A DNA stretch of 64,000 nt. Origin: Ampullaceana balthica (Eukaryota > Mollusca > Gastropoda > Lymnaeidae). A program made the translations under genes and the position numbers. The stretch is taken from contig CALYLW010000538.1 of assembly GCA_944989445.1 (NCBI GenBank), positions 220,001 to 284,000 of the forward strand, in the 5' to 3' direction. This document shows, one piece after another, positions 55,601 to 61,600 of the stretch. Numbering within the stretch: the stretch's first letter is position 1; every line of letters starts with the position of its first letter. The notes under the pieces are model-generated. The model was not told the origin of the DNA. It was given only the letters and a program-made list of their open reading frames with translations, and ran no database searches.

Positions 55601-58600
55601 CATTGTCTGGTGGTGCTACCTGGGGGTTTTCGGAGCGTATGTCCTATCCATCTCCACCTCTTTTTTATGATGTCTTCATCAATAGGCTCCTGGTGTGTCC
55701 TTTCTAGTAACTCTTTGTTATTTATAGTATTTGGCCATTTGATTTTCAGGATCTTTCGAAGGCATGTGTTTATGAATGTCTGCACTTTCTGCGTAAGGCT
55801 CGCTGTTGTTTTCCAAGTTTCTGCACCATATAGGAGGACTGTTTTGACATTTGTATTAAAGATTTTGACTTTGGTCTGCAGTTTCAGCTCCTTCGACTCC
55901 CATATTTTCTTTAATAATACAAATGCTGATCTAGCTTTTCCAATTCTAGCCCTTACGTCTGCATCGGATCCGCCATTTGTGTCTATGGTGCTGCCTAGGT
56001 ATGTGAAGGACTCCACTTCTTCTAGTGCCTTTCCTGCCAGATGGACATGCTCATGGTTGGATGTGTTTATCTTCATGATTTTTGTTTTACTTTTATTTAT
56101 GTTGAGGCCAAGCTGTGCCGAAAAGGTGGCTACGTCTTTTTTCTTTTCCTGCATTTGTTGCTGGTTGTGGGACAGAAGTGCAATGTCGTCCGCGAAGTCT
56201 AAATCATTCAATTGTTCCCAGAGTGTCCACTGTATCCCATTTCTCTTTTTGTCTGTGGATTTTTCCATTATCCAGTCAATGGCAAGGATGAATAGTAAAG
56301 GGGACAAGAGGCATCCTTGTCTGACTCCTGTTTCGACTGTAAAGGAGTCTGTGAGTCTACCTTCGTGGACCACCCTGCATGTCATTTCTTCATAAGAGCT
56401 CTGAATGATCCTCACTAGTTTCCCTGGTACTCCATAGTGTCGGAGAAGTTTCCACAAGGTTTGTCTGTCCAGGCTATCAAAGGCCTTTTCATAGTCTATA
56501 AAATTTATATATAGAGAGGAGTTCCATTCGATGGACTGTTCTACGATGATTCTCAGTGTTGCTATTTGATCTGTGCAGGATCTGTTTTGGCGGAAGCCGG
56601 CCTGTTGATCTCGTAGCTGCATGTCGACCTGGTCTTTCATTCTGTTCAAAATAATTCTGTTAAAAACCTTTCCTGGTACAGATAGCAGTGTAATTCCTCT
56701 GTAATTTGCGCAGTTGCTGAGATCCCCTTTCTTTGGGATCTTGATGAGGTATCCTTCTTTCCAATCTTTTGGAACTCTCTCTTCTTCCCATATCTTCTCA
56801 AACAGAGGGTGCAGCATGTTGACTATTGTGTTTATGTCAGCTCTCATCATCTCTGCTGTTATGTTATCCGGTCCCGGTGATTTCCCTAGTTTGAGCTGCT
56901 TGATGGCCAGGGCTATTTCTTCCTTATTTGGTGCACCTTCTTCTATTTGTAGGTCTTCATTTGCTGGTTGTATGTCTGGCGTGTCTGTGGGTGGGGGCCT
57001 GTTTAATAGTTCCTTAAAGTATTCCATCCATCTTTTTTGTTGCTCTTTCCTTTCTGTTATAGATCTCCCTTCTCTATCTTTGAATGTATCACAGAAGAAC
57101 AAGAAATTATAAAAATTTGGACCGAATACTGTTCTGAGCTGTACAATAAAGACTCCAAAGGCAATGTATCAGTGCTCAACTGACCGAAGTCAACTAACAC
57201 AGACATGCATTTTATTCTCCGCGACGAGGTGGAGCTGGCTGTACGAAAATTGAAAAAGGGGAAATCAGCTGGAGCAGACAACATTCCAGGCGAACTGATT
57301 CAGGCAGGAGGTGACCCTGTAATAAACATCCTAACTAAAATGTGCAACAAGATCTGGCAGACAGGAAAATGGCCAACCCCCTGGACACAATTGCTGGTTA
57401 TCACGCTCCCAAAGAGGGGTAATTTACAGATGTGCCAGAACTGCCGTACAATTAGCCTGATTAGTCACTCCAGCAAAGTCATGCTTATGATCATATTAAA
57501 CATATTGAAACCAAAAGCAGAGCAAATCATTTCAGAAGAGCAGGCGGGCTTCAGAGCAGGAAGAAGCACACGGAGCAAATCTTTAACCTGTGAGTGCTCT
57601 GTGAAAAACATATCCAACACCAGAGTAAACTCTATTATGTCTTTATAGACTTTAAAAAAGCATTCGACAGAGTGTAGCATACGGCACTGTTGGCAACTAT
57701 GCACACATTTAACATTAATGCAAGCCTTATTAAAGTAATCATGAACCTATACAACAGAGCAACCAGCGCAGTACTCTACAACAGCAAGCTGGGAGATTAG
57801 TTCAAGACCACTGTTGGTGTCAGACAAGGATGCTTACTTTCCCCCATCCACTTTAACCTCTTTCTTGAAAGGATTATCACAAATGTGCTATAAAACCATG
57901 TTGGAACAGTCAGCATCGGAGGGAAAATTATAACCAACATAAGCTTCGTCGATGACATAGACGGCCTAGCTGGCAGCGAGGACGAACTAAAATAATTCAT
58001 TGCAAAAATAGAGAAAACAGCAAAGGCGTACGGCATGGAAATCAATGCAGAAAAGACCAAGGTCATGGCAAATAGAAAATTCACAAATGAAATTCGGATA
58101 AACGGGCAAAACAAGAACTCGAAGAAGTCTTGACCTTTAAATATTAGGGGCCATAATATCCGACGAAGGCTCAACGCCAGAAAATCCTTCCCAGATTGGC
58201 CCAAACAATGGCAGCATTGAGTAAACTAAAGCCCATCTGGCAAAGCAAGAAACTCTCCCTGAGATCAAAGATTTGGCTAATTCGCTCTCTGGCGATGTCG
58301 GTCTTCTTGTATGGGTATGAGGCTTGGACGCTCACTACAGACCTCCAAAGAAGAATCAATGCGCTAGAGATGAGATGTTTCAGAAAGATATTGAACATCT
58401 CGTACACAGCGAACATCACAAACAAAGCGGTTCGCAACACAATAAGTACTGTCATTGGCCCCTATGTTGACCTCCTCATTTCAATTAAGAAGAGGAAAAT
58501 ACGATGATACGGACACGTGACAAGTTCTGGAGGTCTCGCAAAGACTATAATGCAAGACACAATCCAGGGAAGAAGGAAAGGTGGCAGACAAAGGAATAGA

Positions 58601-61600
58601 TAGGAAGACGATTTCAAAGAGTGGACTGGCCTGTCATTCAGCGACTCTCAAAAGGCAGTACAGGACCGGGACAAATGGCGTGATATAGAGTGCAGTTCAC
58701 GATGGTGCGCCAACGACCCAACGACGGGTTCAGGGATAGTTCAAGTTCAAGTTACCTATATATTTGTCCTACCAAAAGGCCATTCATTATATTTTATAGT
58801 TAAATTGGTTGCGTAAGGATTACACAATTATGTTTAAACCACTACGTTACTAGAAGTAAAATAATGTTTTCACGCATATATTCTGCAACTATGAAATATT
58901 TTACTTAAATAGTTTATTTTTAAAGTAAGGGTTGTATCTTATTTGTGTAGATCAGTGGTTCAAATATTTTTTTTACCCATGAACTGCTTTTATAGTCAAA
59001 ACTTGCCCATAGACCCCCAAGGGAAAAAACTACATAAATCATAAATGCATAGTATTACTGAATAATTATAGTACAAAAATTACAAATCCATAAAATCTAG
59101 ATTTTCATGAAGTAGTATTTACGGAAATTATAACTTTTTGTATAAAATACAATTTTAAACAATTAATTACTTGGTTGAACATGCTTAGATTTTATGAGTG
59201 TATTTATGTCCGACTCAATCTTTTTCAGTAGGAACTGCAAACGGCCACGTGCACTAATTTCTAGGCGGTTTTTATTTAGTGATGAGGTTCATACCGGCAC
59301 TCAATTCGAGTTCTACCAAAGTGGAAGATAAAGCAGACAGCAACGTCTGTACAATAACCCATAATGCAGGATATAAAATTGGGATCTGTTTTTGTAAACA
59401 TAATTTGTGGTATACTTGTTCAAACATTATTTTAAGTTCCTCATTTGTGGATATTTCATTAAACTGCTCCTGTATGAATTCATCTGTGTTTGGGATATGA
59501 GTTTTTCCTCGCACAAAAAAGTTCAACCGCCAGTCTGTAATATCCAAGGGAAGAATGTCTTCAAATCTTTGGTTCAGACTGCTTGAAGAGCCGTTAAGTG
59601 TTGACAATAAGCAATCACATTTTCATCTCTATTTTGCAATTTCGAAAGATTCGGAAACAGAACATTCCCTTCTTCCCAAGATTTTTTTAATATTTTATTT
59701 TGCAGAAAAAGGTTTGCAACAAACGCACATTTTACGCTTTTAGTTTTGATTTAATTATAGTCACCTTTTAGTTCATAGTATTTTCGTCGTTAATTTTGGA
59801 AAATAAATCATTCATAAAGAATATGTCATATTTTGAGTTTATTTCGCAAATTATTGTATTTGCTTTCCAGGAATTGCAACACAGAATCAAAGAGAGCATA
59901 AAATCGATTTATATTATTCAATGTTGAGCCAATAATCGCTCCTTTAAGGCATTCATTTCGATTTTATTAACTGTTCTAATGACATAATCAAGTAATCCTT
60001 GCAGAATTTCACTAAGAATTTTTGCGAATAAATGATTCCGATGAATGACACAAAGTACATAAAATACATTTGATACACCTTGTTTTAAATATGCCATAAA
60101 GTAAAGGGTATAGCTTTAACTTCAAAAATATTTTAATTCATTAATAACGTTTCATCTTTCATATCTGTTTCCAAAAATTTAGCTATACTTCAAATATTCA
60201 ACAACACATTATTGTCGGCTTTTTTCTTCGGTTCACTTATTGTCTTATCTTGTGTAACAAACCACTGTTAATAATTATTATCTTTTTCAATTGAATACTG
60301 CAGTAAAGCCATTATGAAAACATATTTGATGATAGGGTACAATTTAGATAAATATAACTTAATGACACATTGAAAACTACCCAACCTTGCAACACTCATT
60401 GAATCACATTAAATGTATACATATATATATATATATATATATATATGTTTCTGAATAAATTACAGGCATTCTGCATTTCTTATGCATCAAATGTGACCTT
60501 TTCAATTAACCAAGTATAGGCCTAGTTGTGGAAATTACCGTAGTTCTACTTCCTTTTCTAGGTTAAATAACAGTGCATTCCATGCCTGATAGCTACTAAG
60601 ATAATATTTAATTTGTAGATAAAGCATTTAGATAGTATTATATTTATTTTAATTTTCATAATTATAAAAGAATGGACAACCTTTTATTATTTCATATCAA
60701 GCCTTGCGTGGACCCCCTGACGTTGTTTAATGACCCCGAAATCAATTTTAATTTTCCACGGACCCCTGAATGGAACCGGGAACCCCTTGGGGTCCGTAGG
60801 GACCACTTTGGGAACCACTGGTGTAGATATTGAAATAGGTGTATTAATATAATATTTACATTCCGAAAAATTCGTAATATTATTGCATTTCACTTTATAA
60901 ATTTGTATTACTTAAAATTTCTGTGTTTAAAAGATATGTCTAGAAATGTACTATTATATTTAAGTTTATGTATGCAAAGAGCACAAATTAAAAACACATT
61001 AAATATATTTAAAGTGTAATAACTTAGAATAATATTCAATTTACATTTGCAGCCAATTTTTTTCATTGATTTGAATTTTGTCGGCAGTTTCCATTTGTTT
61101 TCAACGAACGATAAAAAACAATTAAGAAATCCAAAAATAAACGCAAGCGTTACTAAACATTTGACTAGTCCTGAACACATATTGCAATATTATTTTAATA
61201 TCACAGATGAAATAATAGGACTTCTCATTTTTTCCAATCTTAAATTGTTTTCTGTGATTGAGCAACTGATTTAGATTTATATCATTTAAATTATTTCATT
61301 TACATTTTTCAGCCACTATGTTACAATCAATATACTAAGATTAATCCAATAAAATAAAAGGCTATGTTACGTGCGTTCATCGATAGCGATTGGTCCCCAA
61401 AACACATATGACTCCTACAGCAACTCATATTGAACACGTTTACGCGGACGTTCAAAACGAGTAATGTTTGGTGCAGTATTTCTCCCAAGACTTTATTTTG
61501 AGTTATACCCGTTGGGATTTATAGTCAAAAGCTCTGTTTTTACGAGTTATTTATTTTAACTATAATGAATAGTATTTTTGACATGATGCACATGTATGCC

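Larger units (their letters stand above)
54481..58740 (+). mobile_element. Degraded LINE split by a second LINE
   Basis: Two plus-strand halves (54481-55404 and 57090-58740) make one element. The left half has endonuclease remnants ([20 protein letters not shown], then a W after a stop) and a linker ([19 protein letters not shown]). The right half has the reverse transcriptase. It is full of stops. The C-terminal end reads [12 protein letters not shown] then PTTQRRV in broken frames. Confidence 0.75.

Noticed and set aside
55505..56395. 296-codon plus-strand ORF
   Set aside because: It lies opposite the reverse transcriptase frame, which has all RT motifs; the plus product is a Cys/Phe/Ser-rich shadow.
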